This document shows, piece after piece, positions 21,666 to 30,246 of a stretch of 39,232 nt of DNA. This stretch comes from Pseudofrankia coriaricola. Lineage in GTDB: Bacteria > Actinomycetota > Actinomycetes > Frankiales > Frankiaceae. The stretch lies in the NCBI RefSeq assembly GCF_001854805.1, contig NZ_MBLO01000054.1, positions 1 through 39,232 on the forward strand. The letters run 5' to 3'. Below the pieces are notes generated by a model that ran no database searches, had not been told where the DNA came from, and saw only the letters and a program-made list of their open reading frames with translations. The stretch's first letter is position 1. Each line of letters begins with the position of its first letter. The translations under genes were made by a program, and so were the position numbers.

Positions 21666-22574
21666 ATGGAGTTCAGACACCTCCTGTCCTTTCTAGCAGT
21701 CGCCGACGAACTACACTTCGGGCGGGCCGCGGCGAAGGTCCACCTGACTCAGCCAGCGCTGAGCCAGCATCTGCGCCGTCTGGAGCGGGATCTCGGCGTC
21801 CAGCTGATGGAACGAACCTCGCACGACGTCCGACTGACGCCCGCGGGCCGAGTGTTCCAGGTGGAGGCCAAGCGTCTCATCGACCAAGCGAAACGGGCGG
21901 AAGCCGCCGTACAGGACGTCGCGGCGGGCCGGACCGGATGGATAAGGATCGGATTCAATCTGCCGGCCGCCGAGCGTGTTCTGCAGCCCGCGCTGGTCAA
22001 GCTGAGCACGACCAACCCGGGCGTGGCAACGCACCTGTGGGAGCAGGGCAGCGCGCAGCAGTTGGAGCGCCTTCTCCAGGGACAGCTCGACGTCGGCTTC
22101 CTCTACGGACCGCAGCCAACCGGCGATCTACGCTCGCGAGAGATAGTCCGGATACGACTGGTCGCCATCGTCGGCGACCACCATGAATGGGCGGGACGAG
22201 AAAAAATCTCATTCCGTGAACTGGCTGAGCAGCCGTGCATGCTGTGTCGGCGCGAAACCTCTCCCGCCATGTACGACGCAATCCTAGCCGTCGCCCAACG
22301 GGCAAAGACGACCCTGCGAGTCATCGCGGAGACCGACGACACGGGCGAAGCAAGGCTCCGACTCGTGACTCGCTCCGTAACCGCGATCGCCTCCATGGAG
22401 CGGGCCCGAACCCTGAAGGGCACGGTGGCGGTGCCGATCGTCGACCCCGTGCCGGCCCTCCCCCTGCGGATCGTGTGGCGGCCCGCGGCGAGCAGGGCCG
22501 TCACGGCCCTGTTGGACAGCGTCGACGCGGTCCTCGCCGAACGCGCGGCGGTGCCCTCTCCCCGCCACGGTTGA
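21666..22574 (+). CDS. LysR-type transcriptional regulator
   Basis: 302 aa. The N-terminal winged helix-turn-helix is clear: MEFRHLLSFLAVADELHFGR, then AAAKVHLTQPALSQHLRRLE, then LGVQLMERTSHDVRLTPAG, followed by the linker helix (VFQVEAKRLIDQAKRAEAAV). Residues from about 90 to 290 form the substrate-binding domain (WIRIGFNLPAAERVLQPAL onward). The length is standard. It is transcribed away from the epoxidase gene, so it is the likely regulator of the minus-strand polyketide operon and of itself, with a small-molecule co-inducer. The downstream ABC operon is 674 bases away on the same strand and could be another target. The family is certain; the targets are inferred. Confidence 0.95.
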   Translation: MEFRHLLSFLAVADELHFGRAAAKVHLTQPALSQHLRRLERDLGVQLMERTSHDVRLTPAGRVFQVEAKRLIDQAKRAEAAVQDVAAGRTGWIRIGFNLPAAERVLQPALVKLSTTNPGVATHLWEQGSAQQLERLLQGQLDVGFLYGPQPTGDLRSREIVRIRLVAIVGDHHEWAGREKISFRELAEQPCMLCRRETSPAMYDAILAVAQRAKTTLRVIAETDDTGEARLRLVTRSVTAIASMERARTLKGTVAVPIVDPVPALPLRIVWRPAASRAVTALLDSVDAVLAERAAVPSPRHG

Positions 22575-23248
22575 CCGGGTCCGTCGTCCCAGACGCCCGA
22601 CCGCGGCGCGGGGGCGGCGAGGCGCGATAGGGCCCCGCGAACCAGGCGGCCGCGGTTCGATCCCACCGACGCCGCGACCCGAGTGGCAGGCAGGTCGACA
22701 ACAGACGCAGCTCGTGTCCGGACCTCCGACTGCCTCGGCTCTGCGCAACGGCGACTGTCCGCGTCGACCCTCGGACACGGTCGCCAGCCGACTCGGCCCC
22801 GAACCGGGCAGCCGCCCGCGTGCCGGCGGCGCCGAGGTCCACGCCGACGCCCGCACGCGCGCTCCGGCCTCTCGACGCTCCCGGGTTCGCCTGCCCCCGG
22901 TCGCGGCGGCCAAGGCCCGCCCGGGACCCGGCGCCCGCGCGCCGATGGCGATTAATTTTCGTTATGACGCCTTCAGAATGTCGGTGTTGCCTGCGGACAG
23001 AACGGCGAGCACTATCGCAGCGGCGGTCCTGCCCGCAATCGCCACGGGCCCCGGATCGGGTGCCTTCAACACCGGAGCGCTGGGTTGGCCAGCATGTTCC
23101 GGCGCATTCCGCGCCGCCGATACGGCTGGTCGAACGCGCGGATGACGGACGAGAGGCGAATGTTCGAACGCCGGTAGACCCAGGCTTCACCGACTGGACG
23201 TTTTGACGCCCGAACTTCCCGAAATACTTTTCCCGAGGGGGCCATGAA
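22575..23248. other. 674-base region without a supported gene
   Basis: Open frames exist on both strands but are low-complexity Arg/Pro/Ala translations without family features or ribosome sites. An AT-rich patch lies near 22948-22970. The last 50 bases contain a promoter-like pair for the ABC operon (separate entry). No clear terminator hairpin was found after the LysR gene. Confidence 0.5.
23203..23230 (+). promoter_or_regulatory. Candidate promoter of the ABC importer operon
   Basis: TTGACG (23203-23208) is followed after 16 bases by TACTTT (23225-23230). Transcription would start just before the GAGGGG ribosome site (23235-23240) of the binding-protein gene. The leader would be short, about 12 bases. 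Confidence 0.35.
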
Positions 23249-24604
23249 ATGATAGGCCGGATCCACTGCGGACGGCTGTGGCGGCTGGTGCCCGCCGCGC
23301 TCGCCGTCACCGGCGTGCTCGCCGCGGCCGCGTGCGGCGGCGGTTCGACGTCTTCGTCGACGGACGCACCGACCAGCGCGGCAGCGGCGGCGATCCCGAC
23401 GCTGGACAGCTCGACCAAGGTGACGATCAGTTTCCTGTCCTACAACTACGGCACGCCGGGCCTGGGCGGGACGGGCACGCAGGCGCTGCTCGACGCCTTC
23501 CACAAGGCGTACCCGAACATCACGGTCAAGCCGCAGGGCGTGCCCGTGGCGGACGTCCTGACCAAGCTGCGCACGGACACCGCGGCCGGCACTCCCCCGG
23601 ACGTCGCCCAGATCGGCTGGAGCAAGATGTCGGAGGCGCTGCAGGCCTTGCCGGTCACCCCGGTGCAGCAGATCCCGTCGGCCTCGGAGTGGCAGGCGCA
23701 CACCGCCGGCATGTCCGCCAACATCCTCTCGGCGGTCTCCAGCGGCGGCGTGGTGAAGGCGATGCCCTACACCATGTCCATCCCGATCCTCTACATCAAC
23801 GCCGACCTGTTCCGGAAGGCCGGCCTCGACCCGGACAAGCCCCCGACGACGATGGACCAGGTCAAGAAGGACGCCTTGGCCATCAAGGCGACCGGCGCCG
23901 AGGGCATCTACATCGGCGTCGCGGACGACAGCAAGTCCGACTTCCTGACGCAGTCCGTGGTGAACAGCAACGGCGGCAGCCTGGTCGGCAAGGACGGTGA
24001 GGAGACTGTCGACTCGCCGGCGGCGGTGGGTGCGCTGACGGCGATGGGGGACCTGACCAAGTCCGGGGCACAGCCGGCGGTGAGCTCGGCCAGCGCGGTG
24101 TCGGCGTTCACGAGCGGAAAGCTGGGCATGCTGCTGACCAGCACGGCGCTGATGACCAGCGCCCAGAAGGCCGCCACCGGCAAGTTCGAGCTGCGCACGT
24201 CCGGTTTCCCGACGTTCGGCAGCAAGCCGGCCAAGCCGACATACTCCGGCGCGGGCCTCGCCATCCTCGCCAAGGACGACGTGCACAAGCGGGCGGCCTG
24301 GGAGTTCGTCAAGTTCGTCACCAGCGAGGCCGGCTTCGAGATCATCACGTCGCAGATCGGGTATCTGCCGCTGCGGCCGGCGGTGGCGACCAAGCTCGCG
24401 GGCACCCCGATCCTGAAGCTCCTGCAGCCGTCGCTCAGCCAGCTCGACACGGTCACGCCGTACACCTCCTTCAAGGGGACGCAGGCGAACCAGGCCGTGG
24501 TCGCGCTCCAGGACGAGGCGGTGGCGCCGATCGTGCTGCGCGGGGCCGACCCCGCGCCGACACTGGCCTCGGTAGCGGACAAGATCCGGAAGCTCACCAC
24601 CTGA
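23249..24604 (+). CDS. ABC importer solute-binding lipoprotein (carbohydrate family 1)
   Basis: 451 aa from ATG 23249, with GAGGGG upstream; an ATG at 23244 is closed at once by TGA. The N-terminus is a lipoprotein signal: positively charged start, hydrophobic stretch and VLAAAAC with the lipidated Cys at residue 29, then a Gly/Ser/Thr linker. The mature part has binding-protein features such as LLDAFHKAYPNITVKPQG, PPDVAQIGW, MPYTMSIPILYINADLFRKA and AAWEFVKFVTSEAGFE, as in maltose- or glycerol-3-phosphate-type binding proteins. It would be anchored outside the membrane and deliver sugar or a related solute to the two permeases encoded next. The exact ligand cannot be told. Confidence 0.93.
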   Translation: MIGRIHCGRLWRLVPAALAVTGVLAAAACGGGSTSSSTDAPTSAAAAAIPTLDSSTKVTISFLSYNYGTPGLGGTGTQALLDAFHKAYPNITVKPQGVPVADVLTKLRTDTAAGTPPDVAQIGWSKMSEALQALPVTPVQQIPSASEWQAHTAGMSANILSAVSSGGVVKAMPYTMSIPILYINADLFRKAGLDPDKPPTTMDQVKKDALAIKATGAEGIYIGVADDSKSDFLTQSVVNSNGGSLVGKDGEETVDSPAAVGALTAMGDLTKSGAQPAVSSASAVSAFTSGKLGMLLTSTALMTSAQKAATGKFELRTSGFPTFGSKPAKPTYSGAGLAILAKDDVHKRAAWEFVKFVTSEAGFEIITSQIGYLPLRPAVATKLAGTPILKLLQPSLSQLDTVTPYTSFKGTQANQAVVALQDEAVAPIVLRGADPAPTLASVADKIRKLTT

Positions 24605-24613
24605 CCCACGACG

Positions 24614-25555
24614 ATGACCATCATTGAGGCACCCGCCTCACCGACCCTCCGGGGGCGCGCCGCCAGGCGTGCCCCCGGCACCGGTATCCGGACCCGGCTG
24701 GCACCCTGGGCCTACCAGGCGCCCGTCGTGCTCTCGCTCATCGTCTGGGTCTACGGGCCGCTCGTCTTCACGGCCGCGCTGAGTCTGCTCGACTGGAACC
24801 TGACCTCACCGTCGGGGTCCTTCGTCGGCCTGCGCAACTATCGCCGGTTGGTGGAGGAGCCGGAGTTCCCGGCGGCGCTTTCCCGCACGGCCCTTTACGT
24901 GCTCACGATGTTGCCCTTCGCCACCGTCGTGCCGATGGCCCTGGCGATCATGTTGTGGAAACGGCCGGGCCGAACCAGCGACGTCTACCGGTCGCTGCTG
25001 TTCCTGCCCGTCGTGCTCGCGCCGGTGGCTACGGCGCTGACCTGGCGGTTCATCCTCGACCCGCTCAGCGGAATCGTGAACACGGTCTTCGGCGAGATCG
25101 GCCTTCCGCAGCGTGACTGGCTCGGCGACCCGTCGACCGCGTTGTGGACGATCTCCCTGATCACGGCCGCCAGGTTCGTCGCGTTGAACATGCTGCTGTA
25201 CGGGGCGGCACTGGCGGCACTGGACCGCCGCGCGTTCGACGCGGCGAGGGTCGACGGCGCGACCGAATGGGAGATCACCCGGCATCTCGTCGTCCCGCAG
25301 CTCGGCGGCACGACCGTCCTGCTCGGCTTCCTGTGCCTGGTGTTCGCGGGCCAGTGGACGTTCACCAACATCGCGGTACTGACACAGGGTGGCCCGGTGG
25401 GAGCCACCGACAACGTCTACTACCGGCTCTACACCTACGCGTTCACCTTCTTCGACGCCGGAACCGCCGCCGCCGCCGCGGTCACCATCGTCGTCCTGCT
25501 CACCGCCCTGTTCGGGGCATCGTCACTGTTGCGGAGGCGCCGTGCGCAGTCGTGA
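24614..25555 (+). CDS. ABC sugar-type permease, MalF/UgpA-like
   Basis: 313 aa, starting 9 bases after the binding-protein gene. A short charged cytoplasmic N-terminus precedes a membrane helix (VVLSLIVWVYGPLVFTAALS). Further hydrophobic segments follow, consistent with six helices. The EAA-type coupling loop is seen in RRAFDAARVDGATEWEITRH with the following LVVPQL, which contacts the ATPase. An integral membrane subunit that forms the channel with the second permease. Membership of the binding-protein-dependent transport family is clear; substrate unknown. Confidence 0.93.
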   Translation: MTIIEAPASPTLRGRAARRAPGTGIRTRLAPWAYQAPVVLSLIVWVYGPLVFTAALSLLDWNLTSPSGSFVGLRNYRRLVEEPEFPAALSRTALYVLTMLPFATVVPMALAIMLWKRPGRTSDVYRSLLFLPVVLAPVATALTWRFILDPLSGIVNTVFGEIGLPQRDWLGDPSTALWTISLITAARFVALNMLLYGAALAALDRRAFDAARVDGATEWEITRHLVVPQLGGTTVLLGFLCLVFAGQWTFTNIAVLTQGGPVGATDNVYYRLYTYAFTFFDAGTAAAAAVTIVVLLTALFGASSLLRRRRAQS

Positions 25556-26489
25556 CCCCGGGCTCGCCGCGCTGGCGGGGCCGGCAGGGCCGCCGGCCCC
25601 GCCGGCCGGTCGAGACTCCCCGCCCGACCCGCCCGACCGGACTGGCCTGCCTGGCCGGGGAGCGCGGAGCGGCTGGGCCGGTGGCGCGCGGGGCGCGGGG
25701 CGCCACGCGGTGCTCGCGCTGACCGCCGTCGGAGTGCTGTTCCCACTGCTGTGGGGGTTGTCCGGGTCGTTCAAGCCGGGCACCGACGTGTTCGACGCCA
25801 ACCCGCTGCCGATCCCGGCGACGCTGGCGAACTACCGCTTCGCGCTCGAGGACTTCCCGATCGCCCGGCTGCTGCTGAACACCTTCATCACGGCGGCCGG
25901 GGTGACCCTGCTCCAGCTCGGCGCCGGGGTGCTGGCCGCCTGGTCGTTCGTCCGCTTCTCGCACCGTGGCCAGCGGGTGGTTCTCGCCATGGTCACCGTC
26001 GCGCTGGTGGTCCCACCGCAGGCGCTGATCATTCCACAGTTCCTGATGATCTCGCACCTGCACCTGCGGGACACCTTCGTCGGACTGGTCGTCCCCCAGC
26101 TGTCCACCTGCGCGCTCGCCGTGCTGCTGCTGCGCGAGCACATCCGCTCGATCCCGCCGACCCTGCTCGGCGCCGCCACCCTCGACGGCGCGACGCACGG
26201 CGAGACGTTGCGGCTCGTGGTGCTCCCGCTGCTGCGCCCGGCGCTCAGCGCGGTCGCGATCATCGTGTTCATCACCACCTGGAACGAGTACCTGTGGCCC
26301 GCGCTGGCCGCCCCCAGCCCTGAGCACACCACCATCCAGATGGGCCTGCGGCTGTTCAGCAACCAGGAGGGCCCCGACTACGGCCCCCTGCTGGCCGCGG
26401 CGATGCTCGCCACCCTCCCCGTCGTCGCCGTCTACCTGCTCGCCTCGCGGCGCATCACCGACGCCTTCTTGCAGTCCGGACTGCGCTGA
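25542..26489 (+). CDS. ABC sugar-type permease, MalG/UgpE-like
   Basis: 315 aa if translation starts at GTG 25542, which overlaps the end of the first permease gene by 14 bases and has GGAGG 4 bases upstream. The frame is open further upstream, but that part lies inside the first permease gene and translates to Ser/Pro-rich shadow sequence. The first 50 residues are Pro/Gly/Arg-rich and presumably cytoplasmic. Then come the first helix (AVLALTAVGVLFPLLWGLSG) and five more. The EAA loop is LLGAATLDGATHGETLRLVV followed by LPLLRP. It pairs with the first permease. The overlap suggests translational coupling and equal amounts of both subunits. Confidence 0.88.
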   Translation: MRSRDPGLAALAGPAGPPAPPAGRDSPPDPPDRTGLPGRGARSGWAGGARGAGRHAVLALTAVGVLFPLLWGLSGSFKPGTDVFDANPLPIPATLANYRFALEDFPIARLLLNTFITAAGVTLLQLGAGVLAAWSFVRFSHRGQRVVLAMVTVALVVPPQALIIPQFLMISHLHLRDTFVGLVVPQLSTCALAVLLLREHIRSIPPTLLGAATLDGATHGETLRLVVLPLLRPALSAVAIIVFITTWNEYLWPALAAPSPEHTTIQMGLRLFSNQEGPDYGPLLAAAMLATLPVVAVYLLASRRITDAFLQSGLR

Positions 26490-26525
26490 CATCCCGCCCG
26501 CGCTCACGGCAGGTTAAGGAATCCA

Positions 26526-27917
26526 ATGACACCTGGGATGTTCCCGACCCGGCAGGCCGATCTGGCCCTGACCCCGCCGAGGGCCCTCGGCGACGGGCCG
26601 CGCGACGCGCCCTCGCCGGGCGCGGCGCCCCCGGACGCCGGGCCGGCGGACACGGAGGCGGAGACGGACGCCGTGGCGGAGACGGAGACGGACGCCGTGG
26701 CGGAGGCGTCGGCGTCGGCCGGCCTGGAGGCGTCTGGCGCCGCGGTCGACGACGCCGACGCCGACGTCGGGGGTGTGCTGTTGGACGGGGTCGTGAAGCG
26801 GTACGGGACGCAGACCGTGCTCGACGTTCCCCGGCTGCACATCCCGCACCGGTCGTTCACCGTGCTCGTCGGCCCGTCCGGCTGTGGGAAGTCCACCGGC
26901 CTTCGGGTCGTCTCGGGCCTGGAGACGCCGGACTCCGGCACCGTGATGATCAATGGACGGGACGTCACCACGACCCCACCCGGCGGCCGCGGCGTCTCGA
27001 TGGTCTTCCAGGACTTCGCCCTCTACCCGCATCTCACGGTCGAGCAGAACATCGCCTTCAGCCTGCGGCTCGAGGCGAAGCACGACCGGCGCGGCGGCCC
27101 CAGCCGCGCCGAGATCGCCCGGCGGGTCACCGATGCCTGCGAGATGCTCGGCCTGCAGCCGCTGCGCCGCCGCCGCCCCGGGCAGCTCTCCGGCGGCGAA
27201 CGCCAACGCGTCGGCGTCGCCCGCGCCATCGTCCGGCGCCCGGGCGTGCTCCTGCTCGACGAGCCGCTGTCCGCGCTCGACGCCCAGCTGCGCCAGCATG
27301 CCCGCGCCGAGCTCATCCGGCTGCACCGCGAACTCGGCAACACCGTCATCCTGGTCACCCACGACCAGCTCGAAGCTCTGTCCATGGGCACCCACCTGGT
27401 GGTCATGAAGGCCGGCCGGATCGTCCAGGCCGGCTCCCCAAGCGACGTCTACCGCCGCCCCGCGCACACCTTCGTCGCCACGTTCGTCGGCAGCCCGGCG
27501 ATGAACCTGCACCATGTCGACGTCGTCTCCGATGCCCAGGGCAGCCGGCTGACCGCGGCCGGCATGTGGGCCACCGTGCCCACGGCTATCCCGCTGCCCC
27601 GGGTGAGGGTCGGATGGCGACCGGCCGACGGAACGCTCGAGCCCTTCGCGGCCGGCCGGCCGAGCGAGCCGGGTCTGAGCGTGGAGGGCACGGTGGACGT
27701 CATCGAGTTCACCGGCGACACGGCCGTCGTCCATGGCATCTCCCAGGGGGCCGCCGCCGGCCGGAGCGCTCACGATCTGCCTTGGACCGTCGTCATCCCG
27801 GCCCGGCAACCGGCTCCGGCTGTGGGAGAACGGGTCACGGTCCGCGTTCCCCACACCCACCTCCACCTGTTCGACCCCGACGACGGCCACCGGCTGGCCG
27901 AGGGGGCCGTGGGTTGA
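26526..27917 (+). CDS. ABC importer ATPase, MalK/UgpC-like, with acidic N-terminal extension
   Basis: 463 aa from ATG 26526. Walker A GPSGCGKST is near residue 116, the Q-loop in VFQDFALYPHL, the signature LSGGERQR, Walker B VLLLDEP, D-loop SALD and H-loop VTHDQ, so the ATPase is complete. From about residue 320 a TOBE-like regulatory domain follows (FVATFVGSPAMNLHHVDV onward), as in MalK-type subunits. Unlike the family norm, about 80 residues precede the core, rich in Ala, Asp, Glu and Thr with a repeated AETDAV / AETETDAV unit. A later start is possible but no better in-frame start is evident close to the core. It drives solute uptake at the inner membrane face with the two permeases. Confidence 0.93.
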   Translation: MTPGMFPTRQADLALTPPRALGDGPRDAPSPGAAPPDAGPADTEAETDAVAETETDAVAEASASAGLEASGAAVDDADADVGGVLLDGVVKRYGTQTVLDVPRLHIPHRSFTVLVGPSGCGKSTGLRVVSGLETPDSGTVMINGRDVTTTPPGGRGVSMVFQDFALYPHLTVEQNIAFSLRLEAKHDRRGGPSRAEIARRVTDACEMLGLQPLRRRRPGQLSGGERQRVGVARAIVRRPGVLLLDEPLSALDAQLRQHARAELIRLHRELGNTVILVTHDQLEALSMGTHLVVMKAGRIVQAGSPSDVYRRPAHTFVATFVGSPAMNLHHVDVVSDAQGSRLTAAGMWATVPTAIPLPRVRVGWRPADGTLEPFAAGRPSEPGLSVEGTVDVIEFTGDTAVVHGISQGAAAGRSAHDLPWTVVIPARQPAPAVGERVTVRVPHTHLHLFDPDDGHRLAEGAVG

Positions 27918-27926
27918 GCCCACGGC
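27906..27926 (+). terminator. Hairpin across the ATPase stop codon
   Basis: GCCGTGGG (27906-27913) pairs with CCCACGGC (27919-27926) around a 5-base loop that contains part of the stop codon. With the palindrome that follows it makes a double hairpin at the end of the ABC operon. Confidence 0.5.
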
Positions 27927-27930
27927 ACCC

Positions 27931-27964
27931 TCCCGCCGGGCGACCAGCTGGTCGCCCGGCGGGA
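27931..27964. terminator. Perfect 34-bp palindrome, likely bidirectional-type terminator
   Basis: The arms TCCCGCCGGGCGACCAG and CTGGTCGCCCGGCGGGA are perfect reverse complements with no spacer (17 bp each). It lies 13 bases after the ABC operon stop. There is no U-run, as is common for actinobacterial terminators. The position and strength favour a terminator; an operator role is less likely. Confidence 0.7.
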
Positions 27965-28398
27965 ACCTCCATTGCCGCGTGCTCGCCGCCGTCGGCCACC
28001 GGCGCGCCGGAGCCTGTTCGTCCTCGTCACGCCGCCGCGGCCGCCGGCTGATCGTCTCCTCGCCGTGATAGGCCGATTTGTATCGGCTCCGCAAGCTTGA
28101 CGGCGATCCAGGCCACGACCGAAGCTCGATTCAGGTTCACCGGTAGCAGTCAGCCTCGGACAGCATCGCCTCGCGGCAGTCGATCCCCGCGCGGATATTC
28201 GTGGCGCCGGCTCTTTATGCCGCGCGTCACGCCAGGAGCGATTCGCTCCCTCCTCCATCCGACCGACTATTCATCGCGTCGGCGGTATGAACAGCCCTCG
28301 AGCAATCCGCTCGCGCGATGAATCGCGAGCACCCCCGCCGAATACCCACCGACATTCGCCCACCGCGCGCCCGCCCTCGTGAGACAGGAGCGAAGAAG
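27965..28398. other. 434-base leader region before the acyl-AMP ligase operon
   Basis: No gene is supported. A small hairpin (GCCGAT 28072-28077 / ATCGGC 28082-28087, loop TTGT) is present. A TTGACG hexamer near 28096 has no convincing -10 at the right distance. The promoter of the plus-strand operon starting at 28399 probably lies here but could not be placed. Confidence 0.45.
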
Positions 28399-30084
28399 AT
28401 GCTCGCCGGTAGTGTCGGTAACCTCACCGACGCCCTGGCGGCGGTCGTCGCCGCCGATCCCGAGTGCCCGCTGTCGTTTCCCTCCGAGGGCCGGGACATC
28501 TCGGTCCGTGAGCTGGCCACGGCGTCCGGTGCCGCGACCGTCGCGCTTGCCGGCCTCGGGGTCGAGGGCGGCGACCGGATCGGGGTGCTCAGCCGCAACA
28601 GCCCGGACTTCCTGATCGCGCTGTTCGCCGCCGTGGGGGTGGGCGCGGCCGCCTGTCCCCTGCCGCTGCCGACCTCGGCCCGCGACCTGTCCGGCTACGC
28701 CAGCCGGCTGACCGGAATCATCGCGGCGGCTGGCATCAGCCGGATCCTCGTGGACGACAGGCTCGGCGGGATGGCCAGCCGGCTGGCCGAGGTGCTCGCC
28801 CCGGTGGAGCTGATCCCGGTGGGCAGCCTCACCGCCGCCGTCGGCGCCGGCGGGCCGCCGCGGCCGCACCACGCCGAACCGGGCGAGCTCGCGGTCGTCC
28901 AGTTCACCTCGGGCAGCACCGCGGCGCCGAAAGGGGTGCGGCTGACGCATCGCAACATCCTCGCCGGGACGGCCGCGATCGCCGAGGGCCTCGACATCCG
29001 TCCAGGTGAGGACCACGGCGGCCTGTGGTTGCCGATGTTCCACGACATGGGCCTGTTCGGCACCCTGGCCGGCATGTTCGCCGGGATTCCGATGACGGCG
29101 TGGTCCCCCGGGGCCTTCGTGCGGGACCCGGCGCGCTGGCTGCGGGGGTTCGCCGCTCTCGGTGGAACGATGTCTCCGGCTCCGAGCTTCGGGTACGAGG
29201 CCCTCGTCGAGTCCGTCCCCAGCGAAGAGGTGAGCCAGCTCGACCTGAGCCGCTGGCGGGTCGCCCTCAACGGGGCCGAGCCGATCCGGATGGCGGGCAT
29301 CGAGGGCTTCCTCGAGCACTTCGCGCCGGCGGGATTCACGCCGGCGGCGATGCTGCCGGTCTACGGGATGGCCGAGGCGACGCTCGCGGTCACCTTCCCG
29401 CCTCTCGGCCGGGCTCCGACGGCGCTCTGGGTCGACCGCGACCGGCTGGCCGCGGACGGCGTCGCGGTCGAGGTGCCGAGGGACGACCGACGGGCGCGCG
29501 GGCTGCCGGCGCTCGGCCAGCCGGTCCGCGGAGTGCGGATCCGGGTGGTCGACGAGCATGGGAACGAGGTCGCCGACCGCGCGATCGGTGACATCGAGAT
29601 CGCCGGCGATCCGGTCACCTCGGGCTACCTCACCGCCCCGAGTGCGTCTCCGGCACCCGCACCCGACGTGGACGGCTGGCTCAGCACCGGCGACCTCGGC
29701 TTCCAGCACGCGGGAGAGCTGTACGTCACCGGCCGTCGCAAGGAAATGATCATTGTCCGCGGGGTGAACGTCTACCCGGAGGACGCCGAGAGCGTGATCC
29801 GCGATGCTCCCGGCCTGCACCGCGGACGCTGCGTCGCGTTCGCCGACGTAGCGGCCGATGGCGCCGAGTGCATCACCGTCGTGGGCGAGAGTGCGCTGGA
29901 GGACCCGGCCGACCGGGCACGGCTCGCCGCCGATCTGCGTGCCGCCGTCTCGGGCGCGCTCAGCCTGCCGGACGTCGCCGTCCGCCTCGTCGGTCCCGAC
30001 GACCTGCCCCGCACCTCGAGTGGGAAGTTCCAGCGACTCGCCGCCCGGGAGCTCACACGGGAGGCCGCCCACCTGGATGCCTGA
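28399..30084 (+). CDS. Fatty acyl-AMP ligase (FAAL)
   Basis: 561 aa from ATG 28399, with AGGAG 8 bases upstream; the open frame to 28318 lacks a ribosome site. It belongs to the ANL adenylating superfamily. The P-loop-like motif FTSGSTAAPKG is near residue 170, LPMFHDMGLFG near 210, RWRVALNGAEPI near 290, PVYGMAEATLAVT near 320 and the C-terminal Lys in SSGKFQR near 540. The FHDMGL and YGMAEATLAVT forms are typical of FAALs, which make acyl-adenylates and pass the acyl group to a carrier protein rather than CoA. The free ACP encoded about 800 bases downstream is the natural partner. The substrate is a free carboxylic acid of unknown chain length, possibly the polyketide acid of the left cluster. 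Confidence 0.93.
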   Translation: MLAGSVGNLTDALAAVVAADPECPLSFPSEGRDISVRELATASGAATVALAGLGVEGGDRIGVLSRNSPDFLIALFAAVGVGAAACPLPLPTSARDLSGYASRLTGIIAAAGISRILVDDRLGGMASRLAEVLAPVELIPVGSLTAAVGAGGPPRPHHAEPGELAVVQFTSGSTAAPKGVRLTHRNILAGTAAIAEGLDIRPGEDHGGLWLPMFHDMGLFGTLAGMFAGIPMTAWSPGAFVRDPARWLRGFAALGGTMSPAPSFGYEALVESVPSEEVSQLDLSRWRVALNGAEPIRMAGIEGFLEHFAPAGFTPAAMLPVYGMAEATLAVTFPPLGRAPTALWVDRDRLAADGVAVEVPRDDRRARGLPALGQPVRGVRIRVVDEHGNEVADRAIGDIEIAGDPVTSGYLTAPSASPAPAPDVDGWLSTGDLGFQHAGELYVTGRRKEMIIVRGVNVYPEDAESVIRDAPGLHRGRCVAFADVAADGAECITVVGESALEDPADRARLAADLRAAVSGALSLPDVAVRLVGPDDLPRTSSGKFQRLAARELTREAAHLDA

Positions 30085-30246
30085 CCACATCACCCGATCG
30101 CCGCCCCAAGGCAGCCACCGGAACCCGCTGCCTGGATCCGCCGAGTGAACCGTCACCTGACCGCCGCCCGACTCGTCGCGCCTCCGGCCCCGAGGCCCAC
30201 GGGCGCGCCCTCCCGCCGCAGGTCCGATCGACAGGAGACATCCCGG

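Noticed and set aside
22640-22690. tRNA-like GGTTCGATCCC string
   Set aside because: The stem bases around it do not pair properly and no matching anticodon arm or acceptor stem is present.
22501-23418. Minus-strand open frame covering the gap before the ABC operon
   Set aside because: It overlaps the ends of two well-supported plus-strand genes and has a low-complexity Arg/Gly/Ala translation.
25389-25541. Earlier start for the second permease
   Set aside because: This part overlaps the first permease gene and translates to a Ser/Pro-rich shadow; GTG 25542 has a ribosome site and the usual small overlap.
30079-30150. Second tiny open frame overlapping the ligase end
   Set aside because: No ribosome site at the right distance and its end does not couple to another gene.
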